This document shows positions 1-5,296 of a DNA stretch of 7,010 nt, piece by piece; position 1 is the stretch's first letter, and the number at the start of each line of letters is the position of its first letter. The DNA is from CAYUBI01 sp964443005. GTDB taxonomy: Bacteria > Margulisbacteria > Riflemargulisbacteria > GWF2-35-9 > CAYUBI01. Both the position numbers and the translations under genes were made by a program. The notes beneath the pieces were generated by a model, which did not search any database, had not been told where the DNA came from, and was given only the letters and a program-made list of their open reading frames with translations. The stretch is taken from assembly GCA_964443005.1 (NCBI GenBank), contig CAYUBI010000091.1, forward strand, positions 1 through 7,010, written 5' to 3'.

Positions 1-181
1 GATCTACTATAGTATTTCCCAAATGTTCATTTGATAAATAGGTTAATTTTGTAATGGTTCCTTGTTCTTTAATTAACTCATTGAGTAAGTCTATTAACAA
101 ATCTTTGTTAATCTCTGTTCCAAAGAGTTTTTTAAATCCAAAATCTGTAAATAAGTTAACATATTTATCAGTAGTCATCAT
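1..181 (-). CDS. Rpn-family PD-(D/E)XK nuclease/transposase-like protein, N-terminus only
   Basis: The first 60 codons of a gene running off the left edge. The protein begins MMTTDKYVNLFTDFGFKK, continues with LFGTEINKDLLIDLLNELI and reaches KLTYLSNEHLG. This FTDFGFKKLFG...NKDLLIDLLN pattern is the N-terminal signature of the Rpn/PD-(D/E)XK nuclease family transposases (PF12784-like), which in E. coli Rpn proteins are DNA endonucleases that promote recA-independent recombination. The catalytic D...(D/E)xK residues would lie mostly beyond the edge, so activity cannot be judged. The start is ATG at 179-181 or the adjacent ATG at 176-178. An AGAGGA Shine-Dalgarno at 190-195 lies 8 nt upstream of the first, and an in-frame TAG lies just before. 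It has its own promoter and so is probably not part of the vWA operon, although it points the same way. Family assignment is by remembered pattern, not by a search. Confidence 0.8.
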   Translation of the reverse strand, partial: MMTTDKYVNLFTDFGFKKLFGTEINKDLLIDLLNELIKEQGTITKLTYLSNEHLGNTIVD

Positions 182-422
182 TATTTTGTTCCTCTAAAAC
201 TTATTTTAGCAAGCTTTTACTAACGCAACAAGCAGTTATTCTGCTCGAAGGACAACTATTTGCTGAAAACAAGTATGAATACGCTGAAACAGTTGACTAT
301 TGGGGAATATGTAAATGGGCCCAGCTAGCGCAGACGAATCAATACGGCAGCCTTGGCATAGCTCACATGCCCAAGGGAAGGCTAGGGTCGTGAGAATGAA
401 AAGTAGAACGAGAACAAGTGAC
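182..422. other. Non-coding interval with a GC-rich structured patch
   Basis: Between the Rpn-like gene and the 3' end of the vWA transcription unit no convincing gene is seen. Bases 311-394 are about 57% GC (48 of 84), in sharp contrast to the AT-rich surroundings. They contain short palindromes (GGGCCC, GCTAGC) and a stem in which CTCAC (362-366) pairs with GTGAG (390-394), with CCC/GGG stacked inside. A plus-strand frame is open from about 175 to 393 and reads protein-like (for example QQAVILLEGQLF, then YEYAETVDYWG), but it has no ATG or plausible start until near its end. It also overlaps the Rpn promoter. It could be a remnant of a gene or mobile element, or a structured RNA. I do not recognise it. 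Confidence 0.4.
190..231 (-). promoter_or_regulatory. Promoter and ribosome binding site of the Rpn-like gene
   Basis: On the minus strand there is a TTGTTG -35 box (226-231), a 17-nt spacer and a TAAAAT -10 box (203-208) preceded by TGC, which makes an extended -10. A start site near 196 would give a short leader with AGAGGA at 190-195 and then the ATG. Spacing is near ideal for a sigma-70-type promoter, although the -35 matches consensus at only about half its positions. Confidence 0.55.
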
Positions 423-436
423 TTATATTAGCCACT
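417..436 (-). terminator. Weak dyad at the end of the vWA operon, possible terminator
   Basis: On the minus strand AGTGGC (431-436) pairs with GTCACT (417-422) around an 8-nt loop, including one G-U pair. It is followed by a pyrimidine-rich but not purely U tract (about 391-416). It straddles the stop codon (423-425) of the open frame that follows the vWA gene. The stem is short and the tail poor, so termination is possible rather than established. Confidence 0.25.
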
Positions 437-551
437 GCCCATTACTGCATGTTTTTTTGTCAAGCTCTACACCTGCTAAAACAAGTTGTTTTTCTGTGTT
501 GACGTCTAAATTAGGAAAACGCAGTTTATACAGACGTCCTCCAGAAAATCG
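423..551 (-). pseudogene. In-frame 42-codon extension after the vWA stop (possible severed C-terminus)
   Basis: Immediately after the TAA stop of the metallopeptidase/vWA gene (552-554) the same frame stays open for 42 codons to a TAA at 423-425. It reads RFSGGRLYKLRFPNLDV, then NTEKQLVLAGVELDKK and TCSNGQWLI. The residue make-up is protein-like and there is no ATG, GTG or TTG near its beginning. A GGAGGA at 537-542 is followed after three bases only by CTG, so independent initiation is unlikely. One reading is that the ancestral vWA protein was longer and a CAA-to-TAA change cut off its tail. Alternatives are low-level stop readthrough, a small gene with a CTG start, or chance. No similar domain is recognised. 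Confidence 0.4.
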
Positions 552-2477
552 TTATTGATTAGCACAAATATATGCGTGAGGGTCGTAGTTTGCTTGCGCC
601 ATATCGTGTGCAGCAAAAGCTAAATCAGTTAATTGTATGACTGAATATATTGTTAGATTAAGTGAGGGAATAATGACTTTTTGCAAATTTTGACTAAGAG
701 AAATTTGTTGTATTGAATAGGCTGAAAAAGATGCTGCAATATTTTTTATTGTTGTTCGAAGAAACAGTGTGCCGCCTCCTTGTTGTGATAATAAGGCAGC
801 TGCTAATTGTTCTATACCTTTTTGCCCATTGTAATCTAAGGCCAGGCTATTTAAAAATTCACGATCTGAAATAATTATCAAATGGATAGGTTCATTTTTT
901 AAATAGCTATAAATAGTTGTTAGATCTTGAAATGGAAAGGTTGTTTGATTTTCAGTGGGTGAATAGGACAGAATATGTTCCAGAATTGCTTGTCGATTAT
1001 CTGACAGCGTTTGCATTGCAACGAAATGGCCATGACTATCATAATTGCACGGCCGTACTTGTTTTCCAGCATTTAATGCAGATTCTATTGCAATAATGGC
1101 TGCAAGCACAGGTGGAGAAAATTCGTTATTTGGATTAGGCATTGACGCTGAAGCATCAACATAAAGAATTAAATTAGGTGGATTAATTTTTTCTTTTTTA
1201 TCAAAACCATCAACCCATTTACGCTGAACTGTTGTAATGCCTGGAATAATGATACCTTCGCGAAGCGTTTCAATGATGTCCAGCTGTTCCAATGAATCCA
1301 TGGATGGATCCCATGGAGTAAATCCCTCCATAACATCAGATCCATGGTATCGAGGGATGATTGGGAATTTTATTGAATACTCTTGTGCTAAATCTAGATA
1401 ATAATCAATAGTCGCAGCTGTAATAGAGTGAGCTAATCCCATTCGTGTCATCATGTTTTGGTAATCTGGAAGCGATCGAATAATGCCTGGGCCAATTTCT
1501 AACTGACTTGCCATGCCGTTGCTTGCTTTTTTGGATGCAGCTTTTATTTCTGCATGTCGTTTAGTATTCATTTTTATGTTTTTTACAATGGATAGTTTCA
1601 AATCTAAGTAGGGCAAGGTTTGTGTATCGTGTTCATTATAGTATTGTGTTAAAATTTTTGCTGCTTCACTAGCATAGGAAATATAATTAGTTGGTATGCT
1701 TTTTCGAATAATCTCTGCTAAATGTGTAGCCTGCTTTTCCATAATGGGTGAAGTATGTTTTCGTTGATTATTACTGAGAATTGGGATAGCCCATAAGTGT
1801 TCATAGGTTCGCATATATAACCATGAAAATGGTGAAATTTCGCTGTTTTTATCTGTTCTTTTTTGATAGAGTAAATGCATAGGAAGGCCACGATCCATCT
1901 CTAAAATATTATTTGCTATAAGATCTTCATATACATTAGCAATATATTCTGCTTGATGCTGATTCGCATTTTGAATGGTATTAAATATTTCATTAATAAT
2001 GAGTAGGGCTGTTTTATGGTCATAGGGAATCCATTTATGGTGCGCCATTTCATGGGCAATTAGTAAAATTAAATAAATCGAAAACACAGCTTGGTCATCC
2101 GATATACCGTGTAATTGCGTTTGTTGAATAATCTCACTCATTACCATTTTTGCTACATGGATTTTTTTGGAATTTCGTCCTTGCACCATTTCCACAGTAA
2201 TCCATTTCTTGATAGAATTTAGGTCTTCGCACGTAAATGGCCCAAAAGCTGCCATGAATTTAGGAATATTTAAAAAGGTTTCTTTTGTAGCAATGCAAAT
2301 ACCACCAATTAGCTCTGCCATATCTGGTTCAGCTAATATCTCCATTTCAGTTCGTAAAATAGTTGGCTGACGAAGATTTACGTTGCCTAATATTGGCCCA
2401 GTTAATCGCCAGACTTTTAGATAATCATTTAATGAAAAGATTTTTGGAGGAGTCATTGAAATATATTTTGTATTCAC
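552..2477 (-). CDS. HExxH metallopeptidase-like and vWA (MIDAS) protein, MoxR partner
   Basis: A 641-residue protein with no signal peptide or membrane segment, so probably cytoplasmic. The N-terminal half contains HEMAHH at residues 142-147, a zinc HExxH motif. It is followed by NVYEDLIAN (about 181-189), whose E184 could be the third ligand as in DUF2201-type putative metallopeptidases. The C-terminal part is a vWA domain: LILYVDASASM (436-446) supplies the DxSxS MIDAS, the TT at 512-513 is a candidate for the metal-binding threonine, and LIIISDRE (533-540) gives the later conserved aspartate. The start is GTG at 2475-2477, 4 nt after the ATPase stop. An ATG seven codons in (2454-2456) is possible. 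Neither start has a clear Shine-Dalgarno, which suggests translational coupling. vWA proteins next to MoxR ATPases usually act together with them. Proteolytic activity is inferred from the motif. The C-terminus may be truncated by the TAA at 552. Confidence 0.82.
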   Translation of the reverse strand: MNTKYISMTPPKIFSLNDYLKVWRLTGPILGNVNLRQPTILRTEMEILAEPDMAELIGGICIATKETFLNIPKFMAAFGPFTCEDLNSIKKWITVEMVQGRNSKKIHVAKMVMSEIIQQTQLHGISDDQAVFSIYLILLIAHEMAHHKWIPYDHKTALLIINEIFNTIQNANQHQAEYIANVYEDLIANNILEMDRGLPMHLLYQKRTDKNSEISPFSWLYMRTYEHLWAIPILSNNQRKHTSPIMEKQATHLAEIIRKSIPTNYISYASEAAKILTQYYNEHDTQTLPYLDLKLSIVKNIKMNTKRHAEIKAASKKASNGMASQLEIGPGIIRSLPDYQNMMTRMGLAHSITAATIDYYLDLAQEYSIKFPIIPRYHGSDVMEGFTPWDPSMDSLEQLDIIETLREGIIIPGITTVQRKWVDGFDKKEKINPPNLILYVDASASMPNPNNEFSPPVLAAIIAIESALNAGKQVRPCNYDSHGHFVAMQTLSDNRQAILEHILSYSPTENQTTFPFQDLTTIYSYLKNEPIHLIIISDREFLNSLALDYNGQKGIEQLAAALLSQQGGGTLFLRTTIKNIAASFSAYSIQQISLSQNLQKVIIPSLNLTIYSVIQLTDLAFAAHDMAQANYDPHAYICANQ

Positions 2478-2481
2478 AATT

Positions 2482-4881
2482 TTAAGTTTTGACTATGAAA
2501 AACCCAACATCATTCACTCGCGTATAGGGTTCCATGTTTCTGCACATTGCTAATTGGATGTTGTTTTCAGTTTGAGAAAAAAATGAGGAACCTCGAATCA
2601 CCCGTGTTTTGTTTTTTATGCTCAGATGCGGGCCAAATGGATTAATGTAATGTTTATCTGCTTGAATATAGTCAGGAGCATATTGATCATGAGTCCACGA
2701 GCTTACATTGCCAACAACATCATACAAATTAAAAGGGTTAGGTAGTTTTTGCTTTACTGGATAGGTTTGACGGTCTGCCATCGGCGTTTTCCATCCATAT
2801 CTATTTACTTCTGAAAAATCGTATCCCCAAAAAAACGGGCTAGTTGTTCCCCCACGAAAAGCATGTTCAGCTTCTGCATTTGTTGGTAAGCGAAAAAGTC
2901 CTTTTCTTGGATTATCGCAAACATAATTTTCATAATTTTCTTCTGACATACTTCGTATTTTGTTTTTAACAGCTGAGGCAATTGTTTCATCCATCAGTGA
3001 TAATTTTTGTGTATATAAAACAGCTTCATACCAGGTTACATTTTCTACAGGATGATGTTGCGTGTCTGTAATGCCAGCATTCATCAATTTCTGAAGCTTG
3101 GGAACAAAGTAAGACGGATTTTTCCCCATAACTTTTTTAAACATTCCCTGTGTAATCGGTGATTCACTCATGTAATAAGCAGATCGAAGTTCAACAGTAT
3201 GGCTCGGATTAAATTTTGTTCCAGCTGCTCCCAATACAATGCGGTTTCCTGCTGGTATTGGTTTATATTTCATTCCAACAGCATCGATAAAGGAGGCATT
3301 AACTTGATTTGGCTTGGTCATTGTTAAAAATTTAATGGTTTCAGGAACAATGGATCCTATAGTTTTTTCGTTTGAAGTAGTTTTTAGTGAGTTATCATTA
3401 GATTGTTCATAAATTTCAAAAAATAATAATTTCATTGCTAACAGTTCTTCCAAACCTTCAGAGCCATCTAAATTATTGTTAACAAAAGTTTCCATAGATC
3501 GATAAATTGTAGCTAACTTTTGGTTAACACTTGTTAATGTTTCTACTGCAGCATGTAAGGTCCAATAATCAGAATAGCCTTCAGCATTATCATAGTCGAT
3601 ATCTTCAAAGAATTCAGCAACATGTTGGCGCAAGCTCCAGGTTTCTGGTTTGTCTGGAAATCGTACATCAAATTTTTCCTTAGCTTGCTGCCACAAATAT
3701 CTGCTGCGTTCCCATGCATCATATTTATACATTAAATCTAGTTTCTCGAAATGAGGCGATGGAATAAAACGATGCATGGAAGCAGGAATAACTACTGCTT
3801 CAACGTCTTCTGTATCAACTTGATGCTTGCCTCTAAACCAAGCCAATGCTTTGGCATAATGCTGAACAGAGCGTAAAAATCGTTCACTAATGGTTCCTTC
3901 GATTAAGGCACCTAAATATTTTTTAAGATCATCATGTCCATTAATGTTAAAAATAGCTGAACTACGAATTGCAGCTCCAGATACATTGGCTTTATATGCA
4001 TGTTCAACATTAAAGGCTGCATTTTCTGCTGGATTAATAATGGAAATAAAAAAAGAAAGTCGTTGCTGTGCATCTTTTGAAAATTGCAATTCATTTATTT
4101 GCTGTCTAATAATAGATAATTCATTTGATTTAAATCTATATTTTTCTGGAAATTCAAGCGTATTGTCAGGTGTTGTAATCCCTGAATAAATATGATTGCG
4201 TGGATAAGCCATGACTGCAATATCAAAACGATCTTTGAGTGCATCAATTAATTCGTACGTGCCTCCACCATTTTTATCATTCATCGTAGCAAAAAATGTC
4301 CGGTCACCCATATCAATGACTTGCCCACCAAACAATTCAACATATTTTTCAGATAACATGCTAAGTACTGCAGACTGTGTTTTGGAAGGAATACGGTTAA
4401 TTTCGTCAATGATAATATCTGCTTCTGGATTTGCGATGCGTGGATGTAAAATTGTATTTGTTTTTCCTTCTTGTAATTTGGGTAGATCTAATGGGCCAAA
4501 TAAATCACTTAAGGTTAATTGAGGTTGTCCATGTATGACTTCTTTTTTGATTTCATGATAAGATCTGCCAGCAATCATTCCAATCATCATTGCCATACTT
4601 GTTTTTCCGATTCCAGGATCACCTAAATATAATACTGAGCCATTAATCAATTTTGTTAAAATAGAATATACAATAAAAGCAGAATAGTTTTCTGGATGTA
4701 ATCGAATTGACTTGCCATTGGGAAGATTAATTTCGCGTGTAGTTTGTCCGTCCCTATCAAAACCCATGTCAGGAACTAAGCCAATAATGCGTTCTTTAGC
4801 TAAATAATGATATAGGTTACGGGCCTTGATTGAAAATGTAGATTCTTGATGCAAGCTAATGCTTTTAGTGTTGATTAACAA
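2482..4881 (-). CDS. MoxR-type AAA+ ATPase fused to a C-terminal FGE-sulfatase (C-type-lectin fold) domain
   Basis: A 799-residue two-part protein. The AAA+ module carries Walker A GDPGIGKT (87-94), Walker B ADIIIDE (154-160), sensor-1 FFATMND (196-202), an arginine finger in ALKDRFD (214-220) and a likely sensor-2 arginine near R306. A helical lid (about 334-373) follows. This arrangement is typical of MoxR ATPases, which remodel vWA-bound targets. A linker region (about 380-530) leads to an FGE-sulfatase domain (about 535-798) with YMSESPITQGMFKKVMG, PVENVTWYEA, FRLPTNAEAEHAFRGG, LYDVVGNVSSW and RVIRGSSF. Normal partner domains end in GGSW and GFR; here they are GSSF and GFF, and the catalytic Cys pair of true formylglycine-generating enzymes is not seen. 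The start is TTG at 4879-4881, with GGGGA about 8 nt upstream and an in-frame stop shortly before; the next Met is residue 39. The 3' end is 4 nt from the vWA gene. Confidence 0.88.
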   Translation of the reverse strand: MLINTKSISLHQESTFSIKARNLYHYLAKERIIGLVPDMGFDRDGQTTREINLPNGKSIRLHPENYSAFIVYSILTKLINGSVLYLGDPGIGKTSMAMMIGMIAGRSYHEIKKEVIHGQPQLTLSDLFGPLDLPKLQEGKTNTILHPRIANPEADIIIDEINRIPSKTQSAVLSMLSEKYVELFGGQVIDMGDRTFFATMNDKNGGGTYELIDALKDRFDIAVMAYPRNHIYSGITTPDNTLEFPEKYRFKSNELSIIRQQINELQFSKDAQQRLSFFISIINPAENAAFNVEHAYKANVSGAAIRSSAIFNINGHDDLKKYLGALIEGTISERFLRSVQHYAKALAWFRGKHQVDTEDVEAVVIPASMHRFIPSPHFEKLDLMYKYDAWERSRYLWQQAKEKFDVRFPDKPETWSLRQHVAEFFEDIDYDNAEGYSDYWTLHAAVETLTSVNQKLATIYRSMETFVNNNLDGSEGLEELLAMKLLFFEIYEQSNDNSLKTTSNEKTIGSIVPETIKFLTMTKPNQVNASFIDAVGMKYKPIPAGNRIVLGAAGTKFNPSHTVELRSAYYMSESPITQGMFKKVMGKNPSYFVPKLQKLMNAGITDTQHHPVENVTWYEAVLYTQKLSLMDETIASAVKNKIRSMSEENYENYVCDNPRKGLFRLPTNAEAEHAFRGGTTSPFFWGYDFSEVNRYGWKTPMADRQTYPVKQKLPNPFNLYDVVGNVSSWTHDQYAPDYIQADKHYINPFGPHLSIKNKTRVIRGSSFFSQTENNIQLAMCRNMEPYTRVNDVGFFIVKT

Positions 4882-4882
4882 T

Positions 4883-4896
4883 GATGGTTCCCCATT
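4883..4896 (-). promoter_or_regulatory. Shine-Dalgarno deciding the TTG start of the MoxR/FGE gene
   Basis: On the minus strand a GGGGA run lies about 7-8 nt before TTG (4879-4881). No ATG or GTG in that frame lies between the upstream in-frame TGA and the TTG, so the site supports TTG initiation. The site lies inside the coding sequence of the preceding gene fragment, so ribosomes finishing that gene would be positioned to reinitiate. Confidence 0.6.
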
Positions 4897-5011
4897 TCAT
4901 CTTGAATAGTGATGCGCCCATATTGGCACACTGCTAATGTATCGTTATTAAAATGAATTACTCCCAGAAAAAAGATGAAATTCTGTTGTTAAATCTATTA
5001 AGAAATCTAAA

Positions 5012-5019
5012 GCAATTTT
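5012..5019. repeat. Candidate left copy of an 8-bp target-site duplication
   Basis: GCAATTTT directly abuts the left inverted repeat. IS66-family elements typically duplicate 8 bp. The matching right copy would be the eight bases after 7010, which are not in the window, so this is a prediction. Confidence 0.4.
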
Positions 5020-5041
5020 GTATCCGCTACATAATTCGTGG
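5020..5041 (+). repeat. IS left terminal inverted repeat (22 bp)
   Basis: Begins GTATCCGCTAC and ends TTCGTGG. It is identical over 22 bases to the reverse complement of the right end, and identity breaks down just inside the element. Confidence 0.93.
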
Positions 5042-5061
5042 TAAAGACAAATTCTTGTTAA

Positions 5062-5089
5062 ATTTTAATTCAATTTTGCGAATAAGCAA
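5062..5089 (-). promoter_or_regulatory. Possible outward promoter from the IS left end
   Basis: On the minus strand TTGCTT (5084-5089), a 16-nt spacer and TAAAAT (5062-5067) point out of the element into the moxR/vWA genes. The -35 box matches consensus at three of six positions and the -10 at five of six. In AT-rich DNA such matches arise by chance, so this is only a candidate. Confidence 0.25.
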
Positions 5090-5096
5090 TTGAATT
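5067..5096. repeat. AT-rich inverted repeat in the IS leader
   Basis: AATTCAATTTTGC (5067-5079) pairs with GCAATTGAATT (5086-5096), giving 11 base pairs with a two-base TT bulge and a six-base loop. It could hinder transcription entering the element, or be a binding site. It overlaps the possible outward promoter. Confidence 0.45.
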
Positions 5097-5253
5097 TCTT
5101 TTTAAAATAACCGTTGTCAAGCGCTATTTTTTAAATGCGCGATGAAGGCTATTGATGTAACGGGCAGTCCAGTCTAAATACATGCCATAACTGCTTTAAA
5201 ACAGGCATCTATATTAGGTGTTATGTAAAAAATAAAAACCGGCTAAACGCGAA

Positions 5254-5284
5254 GCAAATGGCCTGTTTCAAAAAGGTCATTTGC
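5254..5284 (+). promoter_or_regulatory. Hairpin/operator-like inverted repeat before the transposase
   Basis: GCAAATGGCCT (5254-5264) and AGGTCATTTGC (5274-5284) form an 11-bp stem with one G-U pair and a nine-base loop. The repeat ends exactly where the TATAAT begins, so it covers the -35 and spacer region. It could be a repressor site or an RNA hairpin that limits readthrough transcripts. The upstream ATG at 5258 lies inside the left arm, which would be masked in RNA. Confidence 0.5.
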
Positions 5285-5290
5285 TATAAT
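5282..5290 (+). promoter_or_regulatory. Extended -10 box of the transposase promoter
   Basis: TGCTATAAT is a perfect TATAAT with the TGn extension. No good -35 is visible (nearby candidates such as TGTTTC at 5264-5269 are weak), which is acceptable for an extended -10 promoter. Transcription would start within a few bases of the ATG at 5297, giving a leaderless or near-leaderless message. Confidence 0.5.
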
Positions 5291-5296
5291 GGTAGT

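Larger units (their letters stand above)
4875..5019 (-). pseudogene. 3' remnant of a third operon gene, interrupted by IS66 and frameshifted
   Basis: Reading leftward from the IS boundary, one frame gives KIALDFLIDLTTEFHLFSG and stops at 4948-4950. Another frame gives VIHFNNDTLAVCQYGRITI then QDEMGNHHC, and stops at TAA 4875-4877, overlapping the ATPase TTG start by 7 nt. Removing one base in the six-A run at 4968-4973 joins the two into a single 47-residue C-terminus. The simplest account is the tail of a gene upstream of moxR with a homopolymer frameshift. Its 5' part would lie beyond the right edge, displaced by the IS. The family is not recognisable from the tail. By position it would be the third component of the MoxR/vWA system. 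Alternatives are a sequencing indel or a programmed frameshift. Confidence 0.5.
5042..5296. other. IS 5' non-coding segment
   Basis: About 255 bp between the left repeat and the favoured transposase start, with no supportable gene. It contains an AT-rich hairpin (5067-5096), a small dyad of ATGCC/GGCAT arms (about 5182-5207), and an 11-bp hairpin followed by an extended -10 box next to the transposase start. It appears to be regulatory. Confidence 0.6.

Noticed and set aside
175..393. Plus-strand coding sequence upstream of the vWA 3' end
   Set aside because: No credible start codon or ribosome binding site, and its beginning coincides with the Rpn promoter; kept only as a note on the intergenic interval.
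2167..2370. Plus-strand open frame opposite the vWA gene
   Set aside because: It lies inside the clearly coding N-terminal part of the minus-strand metallopeptidase/vWA protein and has no recognisable motif; it is a shadow frame.
2482..2600. Variable repeat of a diversity-generating retroelement
   Set aside because: The domain is of the right fold, but I saw no template repeat, reverse transcriptase or Avd-like gene in the window, so no DGR is called.
2482..3280. Active formylglycine-generating enzyme
   Set aside because: The catalytic cysteine pair is not seen and no sulfatase gene is nearby.
3890..4522. Two plus-strand open frames opposite the AAA+ module
   Set aside because: They overlap conserved Walker B, sensor-1 and lid segments on the minus strand, so they are antisense shadows.
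5182..5207. ATGCC/GGCAT dyad in the IS leader as an operator
   Set aside because: Only five paired bases at the ends and an imperfect inner dyad; too weak to call as a separate site.
5258..5296. Upstream ATG (5258) as the transposase start
   Set aside because: The 13 added residues are encoded by the hairpin and the TATAAT box, there is no Shine-Dalgarno, and the ATG is within the stem. It remains possible but less likely than 5297.
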